A stretch of DNA of 64,000 nucleotides from Streptomyces sp. L-9-10. GTDB taxonomy: Bacteria; Actinomycetota; Actinomycetes; Streptomycetales; Streptomycetaceae. Under the pieces are notes generated by a model, which searched no databases, was not told the DNA's origin, and saw only the letters and a program-made list of their open reading frames with translations. Shown here one piece after another: positions 12,377-21,309 of the stretch (position 1 is the stretch's first letter; every line of letters begins with the position of its first letter). Position numbers and translations under genes: made by a program. The DNA is taken from positions 62,001-126,000 of the forward strand of contig NZ_PHRF01000028.1 in assembly GCF_004151105.1 (NCBI RefSeq). Reading direction: 5' to 3'.

Positions 12377-12973
12377 TCACCGGTCCAGCGAGGACAGCGT
12401 CCTCAGCTGCTCGGCGCGCGAGTCGGCGATACGCGCGGCGAGCCGCTTCGCCTCCTGGCTGCCGCCCGCCCGGGACTCGGAGCGGGAGACGCGCTGCGAC
12501 TGTTCGAGGTGCGCGCGGATCTCCTGGCGTACGAAGCCGTCGAATCGCGCGCCCGTGAGCCCGCGGGCGCGGTCGAGATCCGCTTCCGTGACCATGCCCG
12601 GCATGTCATGGCCCTCGTGCACATTGGTGTCGGGCAGGCCCATGCGGCCGAGCAACTGCCTGAGCTGGGCCACCTCCGTACGGTGTTCCTTCGCGAGGGC
12701 GGCGGCCCACGAGGCCAGCGGCGGCGCGGAGTCGTGGGCGGAGGCCATCGCGAGAAGCTGCCCGGCCTGCTCGCTCATCGGCGTCATCAGCTGGATCCAG
12801 CCGGAGTCGGTGGCGGTGAACGGCACGCCGGACGAGGGGGCGGGAGCGGTGGACCTGCCGGGGGTCGCCGGCCGGTCGGCCGACGCCGAGCAGCTGCCCA
12901 GGAACAGGAGCGGCACCAGAAGAAGGGGGAGCACGAGCAGGGCCGGCAGGGGCGTGACGAGGCGTCGGTTCAT
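12377..12973 (-). CDS. DUF305 lipoprotein
   Basis: A 198-residue exported lipoprotein. The signal peptide (MNRRLVTPLPALLVLPLLLV) ends in the lipobox LGSC. The mature domain is the DUF305 four-helix fold of the ferritin-like type, with FTATDSGWIQLMTPMSEQAG at its start and H-rich segments HEGHDMPGMV and EIRAHLEQSQRVS. The Met/His cluster resembles metal-binding loops, and DUF305 genes often sit near copper genes, but none is visible here. It lies directly downstream of the DUF1996 gene on the same strand, with 83 bases between them. Function is unknown. Confidence 0.83.
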   Translation of the reverse strand: MNRRLVTPLPALLVLPLLLVPLLFLGSCSASADRPATPGRSTAPAPSSGVPFTATDSGWIQLMTPMSEQAGQLLAMASAHDSAPPLASWAAALAKEHRTEVAQLRQLLGRMGLPDTNVHEGHDMPGMVTEADLDRARGLTGARFDGFVRQEIRAHLEQSQRVSRSESRAGGSQEAKRLAARIADSRAEQLRTLSSLDR

Positions 12974-13056
12974 GGTGGGGTTTCCCGTGAAGGGCCCGCC
13001 CGGGAGACCCGGGCGGGCGTGTGGGGGTGAGGTGACGGTCGATCAGGGACGATCAG

Positions 13057-13998
13057 TCAGGGACGGCCGTCCGCACCGCACTTGATGATGGGGTTGATGC
13101 AGTCGCGGACACGGCGCTCCATCTCGCCGGCGGGCCAGACGTTGAAGAAGTCGCCGTGCATGGTGTACCCGGGCCCCGACGCCAGCCGGAATCGCGCGGG
13201 ATCGCCGTTGACGGGATACCGGAGCACCTGCCGGAGCTTGGGCACGGGGACCGGATGCGTGGAGGGGCAGGCGCCCGCCACCGGATAGGACATATGGCTC
13301 TTGTGGTCCGCGGAGTCGAGGTCCTTGCCGTTCCAGCACTGCGGGAAGTCGAGATAGGACTCCAGCATCGAACCGGCCGGGCAGTTCACGAAGTTGGGGG
13401 AGGACCCGACCTCGCCGTGGTGCAGACACGACCAGCGGGAGATGGTGTTGTCATCGGGGCCGGTGGCCTTGGCGTTGCCGGCCACGATGCGCAGGCCCCG
13501 GGGCATCGGCTGGATCTTCGCGATGATGTCGTCGCGTACGCCTTCACCGAGGTAGTAGAAGGTCGTTCCGGTCGGCTCCACCGCGGTGTCGCCGTTGTAC
13601 AGGGTCGGCACCCAGTAGGACGACAGGTCGGTGGAGGGACTGCAGTTGCTGCCCGCGCGCTCCAGACTGGTCAGGTCCGAGTGGGCGTTCGTGGAGGTGT
13701 TCCCGAAGAAGCTGTGCATGTGGGACGCGCCGGGAAGGCCCGGGAACACGATGGGGTCGTCGGTGGCCCGGTGGCTGTAGGGGCACTCCGCGAGGAACTC
13801 GGCGACGCGCACCACCTCTTCGGCCTGGGCGGGCGCGGCCTGGGCCTGCGTCGCCTGGGTCTGCGCGGCCTGTGCGCGCTCTCCCGGGTAGCTGAAGCCG
13901 GCGATGAGCAGAGCCGCCACGGACGCCGCGGCGAGTCCTAACAGCCGGCGCCAACGGGGCGGGGAGGGCGCGGTGGGGGGAGCGAGGATCTTTCTCAC
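13057..13998 (-). CDS. Secreted DUF1996 protein
   Basis: A 313-residue secreted protein of the DUF1996 family, also found in fungi, of unknown activity. An N-terminal signal/anchor segment (RRLLGLAAASVAALLIAGF) is followed by an AQTQ-rich linker. Conserved motifs of the family are present: SHMHSFFGNTSTNA, SSYWVPTLY, SHMSYPV, MHGDFFNVW and the C-terminal CINPIIKCG. Several cysteines suggest disulfides outside the cell. Codon 20 (13939-13941) is TTA, so translation may depend on the bldA tRNA, linking it to late growth. It is followed by the DUF305 gene on the same strand. Confidence 0.88.
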   Translation of the reverse strand: MRKILAPPTAPSPPRWRRLLGLAAASVAALLIAGFSYPGERAQAAQTQATQAQAAPAQAEEVVRVAEFLAECPYSHRATDDPIVFPGLPGASHMHSFFGNTSTNAHSDLTSLERAGSNCSPSTDLSSYWVPTLYNGDTAVEPTGTTFYYLGEGVRDDIIAKIQPMPRGLRIVAGNAKATGPDDNTISRWSCLHHGEVGSSPNFVNCPAGSMLESYLDFPQCWNGKDLDSADHKSHMSYPVAGACPSTHPVPVPKLRQVLRYPVNGDPARFRLASGPGYTMHGDFFNVWPAGEMERRVRDCINPIIKCGADGRP

Positions 13999-14134
13999 GA
14001 GGGGTCCAATCCTTTGGTTGGGGTGATGTGTTGGGCGGGACGGATACGACGTGCTGACGCGCGGGTGGGGAATGGGGGGACGGAAGGACGCCAGGACGGG
14101 GAACGCGGGGGACGGACGGCCGTCGCCGTTCGTA

Positions 14135-16003
14135 TCAGCCCTTCTGCTCGACCCTCACCCAGTCGACCTCGGTCTGGATGCCGCCCTGGGCGATGCGGTC
14201 GACGCTGGACTGCGGCAGACCCCAGTAGGGCGTGGTGACCTTGTTCCAGCCGGCCGGATAGGCGCCGCCGAGAGCGAAGTTGAGGATCACGTACTGGTTG
14301 TGGTCGAAGACCCACTTGCCGCGCGTGGACTCCAGCTTGGTGCGGGATGTCTCCTGGACGATCCGGTCGTCCACGAAGAACCGCATGGCGGTGGGCGTCC
14401 ACTCGACCGCGTACGTGTGCCACTGGTCCGCGCTTCCCCCGCCGGGGTAGTACTGCTGCGCGCCGATGTTGCCGTCGGCGGAGTACCCCGGCCCGTGCAG
14501 GGCGCTGCTGGTCCAGTTGCCGTAGCCGATGTTCTCCATGATGTCCGTCTCGCCCGAGGCGGGCCAGGACACGGCCGGGTTGTCGACATCGCTGCCGAGC
14601 AGCCAGAACGCGGGCCAGTAGCCGTCGCCCACCGGAAGCTTCAGCCGGGCGCTGACCTTGCCGTAGGTGAAGTCGAACTTGGTGTTCGTGTCGATACGCC
14701 CCGAGGTGAAGTCGTACGTACCGCCGCCCGCCTGGGTGCACCCCTTGCAGTACTTCGGGGCCAGGATCAGACTGCCGTTCGCGGTACGGATGGTGTCGGT
14801 GGAGTCCACATACGCCTGGGCCTCGCCGTTGACCGGCCCCATCTCCTGGCCCGTTCTCACGACCCGCCACTTGGAGCGGTCGAGCGAGGCTCCCGTGAAG
14901 TCGTCGAAGAACGTCGTACGGTACGCGCCGCCCTGCTCGCCGGGGAGCGCGGGATAGGCGGCAGCCGCGTTGCCGCCGGTGCCCCACACCTGGAACTCGT
15001 AGAGCGAGTAACCGAACTGGGCCGTGGCGGGCGCAGGGTTGTAGAACGAGCGCCGCTCCTTGCCGAGCATGCGTACATAGCGGCCGGTGGCGGGCGCGGA
15101 GAGCGTGATGGTGTCATGCCGCCCGGCCGCCTCGGCCGGGGACTTGATGTCGGCGCGGCGCGCGGCGACCTCGGCGGCGGACGGGCGGTGGACGGTGCGC
15201 CAGGTCCTGTTGTCGTCGGAGACCTGGATCTCGTAGTCGACGGCGTACGCGGCTTCCCAGTACAGGTCCACACTGTTGATGGTGGAGGTGGCGCCGAGAT
15301 CGACGGAGACCCAGCGGTCGGCGTTCCAGTCGCTCGCCCACCGGGTCTGGTCGCCCTTGAGGGCGGCGGGCCAGCCGCCGTCGGTGATGAACGCCGGCGA
15401 GTTCCCCGCGTGCTGGTAGAGGTTGCTGTAGGCGGGGTGGTGGAGCGCGAGATTGGCGCGGGTGGTGGAGGCCGGGGCCGGGGTGCCGCCGTAGATCTTG
15501 AAGGAGTACAGCGAGTAGCCGTAGGGTGTGCCCCGTTCGATGCCGCGCAGGCGTACGTACCGGCCCCTGACCTCCTGCGGGTAGGTGTGCGCGGTGACGG
15601 TCCCGCCGGTACCCGCGTCCTCGGTGTAGAAGGGCCGCCAACTGGTGCCGTCGCCCGACACCTCCAGCACGTACTTCTTGCCGTAGGCGGCCTCCCAGTC
15701 GAGGGTGACCCGGTCGATACGGAGGGTCTGGCCCAGATCGACCCGGATCCAGGCGTCGTCGGCGACGTTGCTCGACCAGCGGGTCGCGCCGTTGCCGTCG
15801 AAGGCGGCGCCGGGTCCCAGCTCCGGGCTCTGGCTGCCGGACGCGGTGGCGGCGGCCGGGTTCGTGCTCAGGGCCGCGGCCGCGAGGTCACTGTCCCAGG
15901 CCGCGGCCGCGGCCCGGGGGGCACCGGTCGCGCTCGGAGCCGTCGCCGCCGTCAACGCGGCGACGACAGCGGCGGCGGAGGCGAAAAGCAGACGTGGGCG
16001 CAT
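14135..16003 (-). CDS. Secreted GH16 beta-1,3-glucanase with two F5/8C (CBM32-type) modules
   Basis: A 622-residue secreted laminarinase-type enzyme. A signal peptide (residues 1-27) is followed by two discoidin-type carbohydrate-binding modules (about 50-180 and 190-345; motifs ATRWSSNVADDAWIRVDLG and QTRWASDWNADRWVSVDLG). The C-terminal GH16 domain (about 365-622) has the catalytic signature GETDIMENIGYG, where the two Glu residues are nucleophile and acid/base. Expected activity is endo-hydrolysis of beta-1,3-glucan. The ATG at 16003 has AAGGAG five bases upstream. It diverges from the GH55 gene. The GAGAGCGCTCTC palindrome lies 75-86 bases upstream, fitting LacI control. Confidence 0.92.
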   Translation of the reverse strand: MRPRLLFASAAAVVAALTAATAPSATGAPRAAAAAWDSDLAAAALSTNPAAATASGSQSPELGPGAAFDGNGATRWSSNVADDAWIRVDLGQTLRIDRVTLDWEAAYGKKYVLEVSGDGTSWRPFYTEDAGTGGTVTAHTYPQEVRGRYVRLRGIERGTPYGYSLYSFKIYGGTPAPASTTRANLALHHPAYSNLYQHAGNSPAFITDGGWPAALKGDQTRWASDWNADRWVSVDLGATSTINSVDLYWEAAYAVDYEIQVSDDNRTWRTVHRPSAAEVAARRADIKSPAEAAGRHDTITLSAPATGRYVRMLGKERRSFYNPAPATAQFGYSLYEFQVWGTGGNAAAAYPALPGEQGGAYRTTFFDDFTGASLDRSKWRVVRTGQEMGPVNGEAQAYVDSTDTIRTANGSLILAPKYCKGCTQAGGGTYDFTSGRIDTNTKFDFTYGKVSARLKLPVGDGYWPAFWLLGSDVDNPAVSWPASGETDIMENIGYGNWTSSALHGPGYSADGNIGAQQYYPGGGSADQWHTYAVEWTPTAMRFFVDDRIVQETSRTKLESTRGKWVFDHNQYVILNFALGGAYPAGWNKVTTPYWGLPQSSVDRIAQGGIQTEVDWVRVEQKG

Positions 16004-16077
16004 GGCTCTCCTTCGAGAGGGGTGGGGGAGCTCGGACACAGCCCGGATGGAAGGGCGGGCTGAGGAGACCACAGCGA

Positions 16078-16089
16078 GAGAGCGCTCTC
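16078..16089. promoter_or_regulatory. LacI-type operator upstream of the GH16 gene
   Basis: GAGAGCGCTCTC is a perfect 12-bp palindrome with the central CG typical of LacI-family operators. It lies 75 bases upstream of the GH16 start, in the 370-base divergent region shared with GH55. The regulator encoded at 11245-12297 is the likeliest binder, by proximity. Confidence 0.6.
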
Positions 16090-16290
16090 GTGGAACGTAG
16101 AAGCAGCCCCAGAAGGTGTCAAGACACCTGCGGCACACAGATCGCTGTTCGGTCTGATCGACACTTCGTGAATACAACCCCGCACGCCGGGAAGCGCGTT
16201 CGATCAACCTGGATAGCTCTTCATATCCCTTTATTGCAGGGTCAGTTGAGCCTCGGTGCATTGCGGAACCGGTCATCTCCCTTGACGGGC

Positions 16291-16332
16291 TGTTCACATG
16301 CCGTGAACATGCCTGAGTGAGAGAGCGCTCCC
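16291..16332. promoter_or_regulatory. Operator cluster upstream of the GH55 gene
   Basis: TGTTCAC-ATGCC-GTGAACA (16291-16309) is a 7-bp inverted repeat. It is followed by GAGAGCGCTCCC (16321-16332), an almost perfect copy of the palindrome found at 16078. A second GTTCA-CATTC-TGAAC repeat lies at 16346-16360 next to the ribosome site. The GAGCGCTC core suggests the same LacI protein acts on both glucanase genes. Confidence 0.5.
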
Positions 16333-16373
16333 TGTAATCCCCACCGTTCACATTCTGAACAAGGAGAGTCGCC

Positions 16374-18146
16374 ATGCCTACTCCCCCCACGCGCCGTACC
16401 GTTCTCGGCGCCATGGCAGCCGCCGCGTCGGCTCCGAGCATGCTCGCACTGTCCTCGCCCGCGTCGGCGTCGACGTCCGCGCGTACCGGCGCCGCGGCCC
16501 TGCCCGGCGGTGGTGATCTGGGGCCGAACGTGGTGGTCTTCGATCCGTCGACGCCCAATATCCAGGGCAGGCTGGACGAGATCTTCCGCCGGCAGGAATC
16601 GGCGCAGTTCGGCTCGGGCCGCTACCAGCTGCTGTTCAAGCCCGGCACGTACAACAACATCAACGCCCAGCTCGGCTTCTACACCTCGATCTCCGGCCTC
16701 GGGCTCTCGCCCGACGACACCACCTTCAACGGTGATGTGACCGTGGACGCCGGCTGGTTCAACGGCAACGCCACCCAGAACTTCTGGCGCTCCGCCGAGA
16801 ACCTCGCCCTCAACCCCGTCAACGGCACCAACCGCTGGGCCGTCTCGCAGGCCGCGCCCTTCCGCCGTATGCACGTCAGGGGTGGCCTCAACCTCGCCCC
16901 CGACGGCTACGGCTGGGCCAGCGGCGGCTACATCGCCGACAGCCGCGTCGACGGCACCGTCGGCCCCTACTCCCAGCAGCAGTGGTACACCCGCGACAGC
17001 TCCGTCGGCGGCTGGACCAACGCGGTCTGGAACATGACCTTCTCCGGTGTCGAAGGCGCGCCCGGCCAGGGCTTCCCCAACCCGCCCTACACCACGCTCA
17101 ACAACACCCCCGTCTCCCGCGAGAAGCCCTTCCTCTACCTCGACGGCGCCGATTACCGGGTCTTCCTGCCGGAGCTGCGCACCAACGCGCGCGGCACCAC
17201 GTGGGGCAACGGCACACCCAGGGGTACGTCCCAGCCGCTCACCCAGTTCTACGTCGCCAAGCCCGGCGTCTCCGCGGCCACCCTCAACGAGGCGCTCACG
17301 CAGGGACTCAACCTGCTGTTCACGCCCGGCATCTACCACCTCGACCAGACCGTACGCGTCGAGCGCGCGAACGCGGTGGTCCTCGGCCTCGGCTACGCCA
17401 CGCTCATACCCGACAACGGCGTGACGGCGATGAGGGTCGCCGACGTCGACGGGGTACGGCTCGCGGGCTTCCTGATCGACGCGGGTCCGGTCAACTCTCC
17501 GACGCTTCTGGAGGTCGGCCCGCAGGGCGCCTCCGCGAACCACTCCGCCAATCCCATCACCGTGCAGGACGTCTTCATCAGGATCGGCGGCGCCGGCCCC
17601 GGCAAGGCCACCACCAGCATGGTCGTGAACAGCCGGCACACGATCATCGACCACACCTGGGTCTGGCGCGCCGACCACGGCGACGGTGTGGGCTGGGAGA
17701 CCAACCGGGCCGACTACGGCGTGATCGTCAACGGTGACGACGTGCTGGCGACCGGGCTGTTCGTCGAGCACTTCAACAAGTACGACGTCCAGTGGAACGG
17801 CGAGCGGGGCCGCACCATCTTCTTCCAGAACGAGAAGGCGTACGACGCCCCCAACCAGGCCGCCATCCAGAACGGATCCATCAAGGGCTACGCGGCCTAC
17901 AAGGTCGCCGACAACGTCACCACGCACGAGGGCTGGGGCCTGGGCAGCTACTGCTACTACAACGTCGACCCGTCCATCCGCCAGGCCCACGGCTTCGCCG
18001 CGCCCGCGGTCCCGGGCGTGAGGTTCCACGGCCTGCTCGTCGTCTCGCTCAGCGGCAACGGACAGTACGACCACGTCATCAACGCCATCGGCGCCGCCAC
18101 CTCGGGCACGACGACGGTGCCCTCGACGGTGGTCTCCTTCCCCTGA
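16374..18146 (+). CDS. Secreted GH55 exo-beta-1,3-glucanase (laminarinase)
   Basis: A 590-residue secreted enzyme. A Tat-type signal (RRTVLGAMAAAASAPSML) ends with ASA. The body is a double beta-helix; the sequence closely follows the Streptomyces GH55 laminarinase whose structure is known (motifs SGRYQLLFKPGTYNNINAQL, VDAGWFNGNATQNFW, HTWVWRADHGDG, NKYDVQWNGERGRTIFFQNE). The family releases glucose from the non-reducing end of beta-1,3-glucan. Genomes often mislabel such proteins as adenylyl cyclase or coagulation-factor domain proteins. The start has AAGGAG upstream. It diverges from GH16, giving an endo plus exo pair. Family assignment is from memory of the reference sequence. Confidence 0.88.
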   Translation: MPTPPTRRTVLGAMAAAASAPSMLALSSPASASTSARTGAAALPGGGDLGPNVVVFDPSTPNIQGRLDEIFRRQESAQFGSGRYQLLFKPGTYNNINAQLGFYTSISGLGLSPDDTTFNGDVTVDAGWFNGNATQNFWRSAENLALNPVNGTNRWAVSQAAPFRRMHVRGGLNLAPDGYGWASGGYIADSRVDGTVGPYSQQQWYTRDSSVGGWTNAVWNMTFSGVEGAPGQGFPNPPYTTLNNTPVSREKPFLYLDGADYRVFLPELRTNARGTTWGNGTPRGTSQPLTQFYVAKPGVSAATLNEALTQGLNLLFTPGIYHLDQTVRVERANAVVLGLGYATLIPDNGVTAMRVADVDGVRLAGFLIDAGPVNSPTLLEVGPQGASANHSANPITVQDVFIRIGGAGPGKATTSMVVNSRHTIIDHTWVWRADHGDGVGWETNRADYGVIVNGDDVLATGLFVEHFNKYDVQWNGERGRTIFFQNEKAYDAPNQAAIQNGSIKGYAAYKVADNVTTHEGWGLGSYCYYNVDPSIRQAHGFAAPAVPGVRFHGLLVVSLSGNGQYDHVINAIGAATSGTTTVPSTVVSFP

Positions 18147-18172
18147 CGGTGATCGGCGCGCACCGCGAGCGG

Positions 18173-18201
18173 TGCGGTCCGCACCCCGTGCGGACCGCAC
18201 G
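18173..18201 (+). terminator. Hairpin terminator after GH55
   Basis: A perfect 13-bp GC-rich stem (18173-18185 with 18189-18201) with a 3-base loop lies 27 bases after the GH55 stop. Its strength and position mark it as the likely terminator of the GH55 transcript. Confidence 0.75.
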
Positions 18202-18216
18202 CGGCGCGCGCTGTCA

Positions 18217-18310
18217 TGGCGGACCCGCACGACCCCGGGCGGGAGCCGGGCGCGGGGATTCCCCCCGGCCCCGGCCCTGCCCGGCGGCCGGGGCCGGGCG
18301 GGTCCGCCAT
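18217..18310. repeat. Nested inverted repeats upstream of the betaine-type permease
   Basis: An outer 12-bp stem (18217-18228 with 18299-18310) encloses an inner 13-bp stem (18264-18276 with 18286-18298) with a 9-base loop. The right arms abut each other. The element ends 54 bases before the permease GTG. It may be a leader structure, a second terminator, or a scar at an inversion breakpoint. Confidence 0.6.
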
Positions 18311-18364
18311 CCGTACGGTCCATCACCGCGCGCGGACGGACGGGCACGGGCGTCCAATGGACGG

Positions 18365-19045
18365 GTGACCGCGCCTCCGGACGACTGCCTCGCGCGCAAC
18401 GAGTGGATCTGCGGCGACTACCTCTCCAGCCGCCGCACCATCCTGTGGGACGCGGTGCTCCAGCATCTCCACCTGACCTTCCTCGCCATCCTGCTCGCAC
18501 TGGTCATCGCCGTCCCCCTGGCCCTCGCGGCCCGCCGCTGGAACTGGGCGGTCGGGCCCGTGCTCGGGATCACCACGATCCTCTACACCATCCCCTCGCT
18601 CGCGATGTTCTCCCTGCTGCTGCCCGTGTACGGACTGGCGGCCTCGCTCGTCGTCGCCGGGCTGGTCCTCTACTCGCTGACCCTGCTCGTACGGAACATC
18701 CTGGCAGGACTGCGCGCCGTACCCGAGGAGACCCGGCAGGCCGCCCGTGGCATGGGGTACGGACCGGTCCGGCTGCTGCTCACCGTCGAACTGCCGCTCG
18801 CCCTCCCCGCCGCCATGGCCGGGCTGCGGATCGCGACCGTCTCCGCCGTCTCCCTCGTCACCATCGGCGCGATCGTCGGCTACGGAGGTCTCGGCAATCT
18901 CATCTACGCCGGGATGAACACCTTCTTCAAGGCGCAGGTGCTCACCGCCTCCGTCCTCTGCGTGGTCATCGCCGTCGCCGCCGACCTCCTGCTGCTCGGA
19001 CTCCAGCGGCTGCTCACCCCCTGGGCGCGGGAGCGCCGCGCGTGA
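18365..19045 (+). CDS. Betaine/choline-type ABC transporter permease 1
   Basis: A 226-residue inner-membrane permease with about five or six hydrophobic helices. The N-terminal CLARNEWICGDYL segment is typical of the OpuC/ProW-type permeases for glycine betaine, choline or proline. The cytoplasmic EAA-like loop is ETRQAARGMGYGP, and GAIVGYGGLGNLIYAG is a family hallmark. The start is taken at GTG 18365, where the family homology begins; the ribosome site is weak. It overlaps the next permease by 4 bases (GTGA). The matching ATPase is not adjacent but lies at 33931-35094 on the other strand. Confidence 0.88.
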   Translation: MTAPPDDCLARNEWICGDYLSSRRTILWDAVLQHLHLTFLAILLALVIAVPLALAARRWNWAVGPVLGITTILYTIPSLAMFSLLLPVYGLAASLVVAGLVLYSLTLLVRNILAGLRAVPEETRQAARGMGYGPVRLLLTVELPLALPAAMAGLRIATVSAVSLVTIGAIVGYGGLGNLIYAGMNTFFKAQVLTASVLCVVIAVAADLLLLGLQRLLTPWARERRA

Positions 19046-19713
19046 ACACCCTCGCGGCGGCCTGGTCCTGGCTCACCAGTGCCTCGAACTGGTCAGGGTC
19101 CGGCGGGGTCTGGAACCGGCTCGGCGAGCACCTCTTCCTCACCGTCGTCTGTCTGGTCATCAGCTGTGCGATCGCGCTGCCCGTCGCGCTCGTCCTGGGC
19201 CATCTGGGGAGGGGAGGCGCGCTGGCCGTCAACATCTCCAACGTCGGCCGGGCCGTCCCGACCTTCGCCGTTCTCGTCCTGCTGCTGCTCACCCCGATCG
19301 GCACGCACGGCCAGTGGCCGACGATCATCGCGCTGGTGCTGTTCGCGATCCCACCGCTGCTCACCAACGCCTATGTGGGGATGCGCGGGGTGGACCGCGA
19401 TGTCGTCGAGGCCGCCCGCGGCATGGGGATGACGGGCAGTCAGCTGCTGTGGCGGGCCGAGGTGCCGCTCGCCCTGCCGCTGATCCTCACCGGTGTACGG
19501 ATCGCCGCCGTCCAGCTGGTGGCGACCGCGACCATCGCCGCCCTGGTCGGCGGCGGTGGTCTCGGCCGGATCATCACCGCGGGCTTCAATCTCGCCGACA
19601 CACCCCAGGTGGTCGCGGGCGCGGTCCTCGTCGCCGTGTTCGCACTGCTGGTGGAGGGGGTGTTCGAGCTGGTGCGACGGCTGGGGCCGCGCTGGGTGAG
19701 GGGCGGGGGATGA
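19042..19713 (+). CDS. Betaine/choline-type ABC transporter permease 2
   Basis: A 223-residue integral membrane protein, second half of the permease dimer. Hydrophobic helices include FLTVVCLVISCAIALPVALV and TIIALVLFAIPPLLTNAYVG. The EAA loop is VVEAARGMGMTG and the family motif GGGGLGRIITAGF is present. It starts at GTG, overlapping permease 1 by 4 bases, and ends 4 bases into the binding-protein gene, so the three proteins are translationally coupled. The substrate class (quaternary amine osmolytes) is inferred from family. Confidence 0.88.
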   Translation: MNTLAAAWSWLTSASNWSGSGGVWNRLGEHLFLTVVCLVISCAIALPVALVLGHLGRGGALAVNISNVGRAVPTFAVLVLLLLTPIGTHGQWPTIIALVLFAIPPLLTNAYVGMRGVDRDVVEAARGMGMTGSQLLWRAEVPLALPLILTGVRIAAVQLVATATIAALVGGGGLGRIITAGFNLADTPQVVAGAVLVAVFALLVEGVFELVRRLGPRWVRGGG

Positions 19714-20666
19714 GAGCGGCGCGTACCGCCGTGGCCCTGGTCACCTCGTTCCTCCTGGCCGCCGCCTGTGCCACCGGACCGTCCCTGGAGAACCGCGGCG
19801 ATGTCACCGCACCGCCCGGCGACAGCAAGCATCTGACCATCGGCTCGGCCGGCTTCACCGAGAGCGATCTGCTCGCCCAGATGTACGCGCTCCTGCTGAA
19901 CCGCGCGGGGTACCACACCCGGATCCTCTCCGTCACCAACCGGGAGATCTACGAACCGGCCCTGGAGAGCGGCCAGATCGATGTCGTACCGGAGTACGCG
20001 GCGACCTTCGCCGACTGGCTGAACGCCAAGGCCCACGGCCCCGACGCGCAACCCGTCGGCTCACCCGACCTGGGCGCGACGATGAGGGCACTGCGCTCCC
20101 TCGCCGCGCCGCGCGGACTGACCGTCCTCGATCCCGGCCGCGCCGTCGACCAGAACGCCTTCGCCGTCACCGCCGCCTACGCCCGGAAACACCGGCTCAG
20201 AACACTGAGCGACCTGGGACGATCCCGGCTGCCCGTCAGGCTCGCCGCGGGCGACGAGTGCGTACGGCGCCCGTACTGCGAACCCGGGCTGAAGAAGACG
20301 TACGGCATCGACATCACCGGCATCGACCCCAAAGGCGTGGGGACGACACCGGCGAAGCGGGCCGTGCAGAACGGTCAGGACCAGATGGTCCTGACCACGA
20401 CCACCGACGCCACACTCGGACAGTTCGGACTGGTGCTCCTCGCCGACGACCGGCATCTCCAGAACGCCGACTACATCGTGCCCGTCGTCAATCGCGCACG
20501 GGCCGGGAGCAAGGGCGTCACCACGGCGCTGGACAAGCTGAACACCGTGCTCACCACCAAGGATCTGGCCTCGATGAACCAGCAGGTGGACAGCTGGCGC
20601 CGGCTCCCCGAGGACGTCGCCCGCACCTATCTGGAATCGAAGAGGCTGATTCCGGCGTCGCACTGA
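19710..20666 (+). CDS. Glycine betaine/choline-binding lipoprotein
   Basis: A 318-residue OpuAC-type substrate-binding lipoprotein with lipobox AAAC (about residue 20). The mature part begins LTIGSAGFTESDLLAQMYALL and contains EIYEPALESGQIDVVPEYA, both characteristic of the QAT family that binds betaine, choline or carnitine. It captures solute outside the membrane and feeds the two permeases encoded upstream. It converges with the DUF624 gene; the two stop codons are separated by one base and there is no room for a terminator between them. Confidence 0.88.
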   Translation: MRAARTAVALVTSFLLAAACATGPSLENRGDVTAPPGDSKHLTIGSAGFTESDLLAQMYALLLNRAGYHTRILSVTNREIYEPALESGQIDVVPEYAATFADWLNAKAHGPDAQPVGSPDLGATMRALRSLAAPRGLTVLDPGRAVDQNAFAVTAAYARKHRLRTLSDLGRSRLPVRLAAGDECVRRPYCEPGLKKTYGIDITGIDPKGVGTTPAKRAVQNGQDQMVLTTTTDATLGQFGLVLLADDRHLQNADYIVPVVNRARAGSKGVTTALDKLNTVLTTKDLASMNQQVDSWRRLPEDVARTYLESKRLIPASH

Positions 20667-20667
20667 A

Positions 20668-21309
20668 TCACCGGCGCGGGGACCGGCCCCGACCGGACCC
20701 GCGCAGCTCGACCGAGACGGCGGCCAGCGCCGGCGGCCCGGCCACGAGAAGGACGAGCGGCGGCAGCGCCCACACCATCGCGGCGCAGAGCGCCAGAGCC
20801 ACCGCGATCAGTACGGACCCGGCCGGATCGGCGGCCGAGCGGCGGGCGGCGCCCCGTACGGCGGCGGGCCAGCTGCGCCGCGCCACCGGGTGCGCGGCGG
20901 CCCGTACCGCCACGACCAGCGCCCCCGCTCCGACGACCGCCAGCGCGAACGAGACGGCGGCGGCCCCCGGCAGTCCGGCCCCGGCCAGCGCCAGATCCAG
21001 CAGGAACAGCGCGCCGAGCGCGAGCGGGACCGCGCCGGCGGCCAGGGTACGGGCGATGCCGTGCGCCCGGAGCGCGTCCCGGTACCGGCCGGCGGTCGCC
21101 GTCCGTTCCGTACGGGCGGAGTCCCGCAGTACGGAACAGCCGGCGGCCAGCGCGGCCGGGGCGGTGAGGAGCGGCAGACTCGCCACCGTCGTGAACAGAC
21201 CGACGGCGAGCATGTCGGCGAAGAGCGCGAAGCGCGGGCCGAACAGCTCCCCGGGCTCGCGGCGGTCGTACGGCGAGGACGCGGCCGGCCGGGTACCCAT
21301 GGCGCTCAC
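20668..21309 (-). CDS. DUF624/YesL-like membrane protein
   Basis: A 213-residue membrane protein with about five hydrophobic helices. The N-terminal FGPRFALFADMLAVGLFTTVASLPLLTAPAALAAGCSVL resembles YesL/DUF624 proteins, which are frequently encoded with sugar ABC importers and of unknown role. The GTG at 21309 overlaps the stop of the preceding permease (GTGA), so it is translationally coupled and is the last gene of the sugar importer operon. An internal ATG at 21300 is an alternative start. Confidence 0.75.
   Translation of the reverse strand: MSAMGTRPAASSPYDRREPGELFGPRFALFADMLAVGLFTTVASLPLLTAPAALAAGCSVLRDSARTERTATAGRYRDALRAHGIARTLAAGAVPLALGALFLLDLALAGAGLPGAAAVSFALAVVGAGALVVAVRAAAHPVARRSWPAAVRGAARRSAADPAGSVLIAVALALCAAMVWALPPLVLLVAGPPALAAVSVELRGSGRGRSPRR

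Noticed and set aside
14051..16063. Long plus-strand open frame antisense to the GH16 gene
   Set aside because: Val/Gly/Arg-rich translation without domain features; the minus-strand GH16 protein is complete with signal peptide and catalytic motif.
18365..20666. Osmolyte importer permeases as an incomplete, non-functional operon
   Set aside because: All three frames are intact and coupled, and a matching ATPase is present at 33931-35094.
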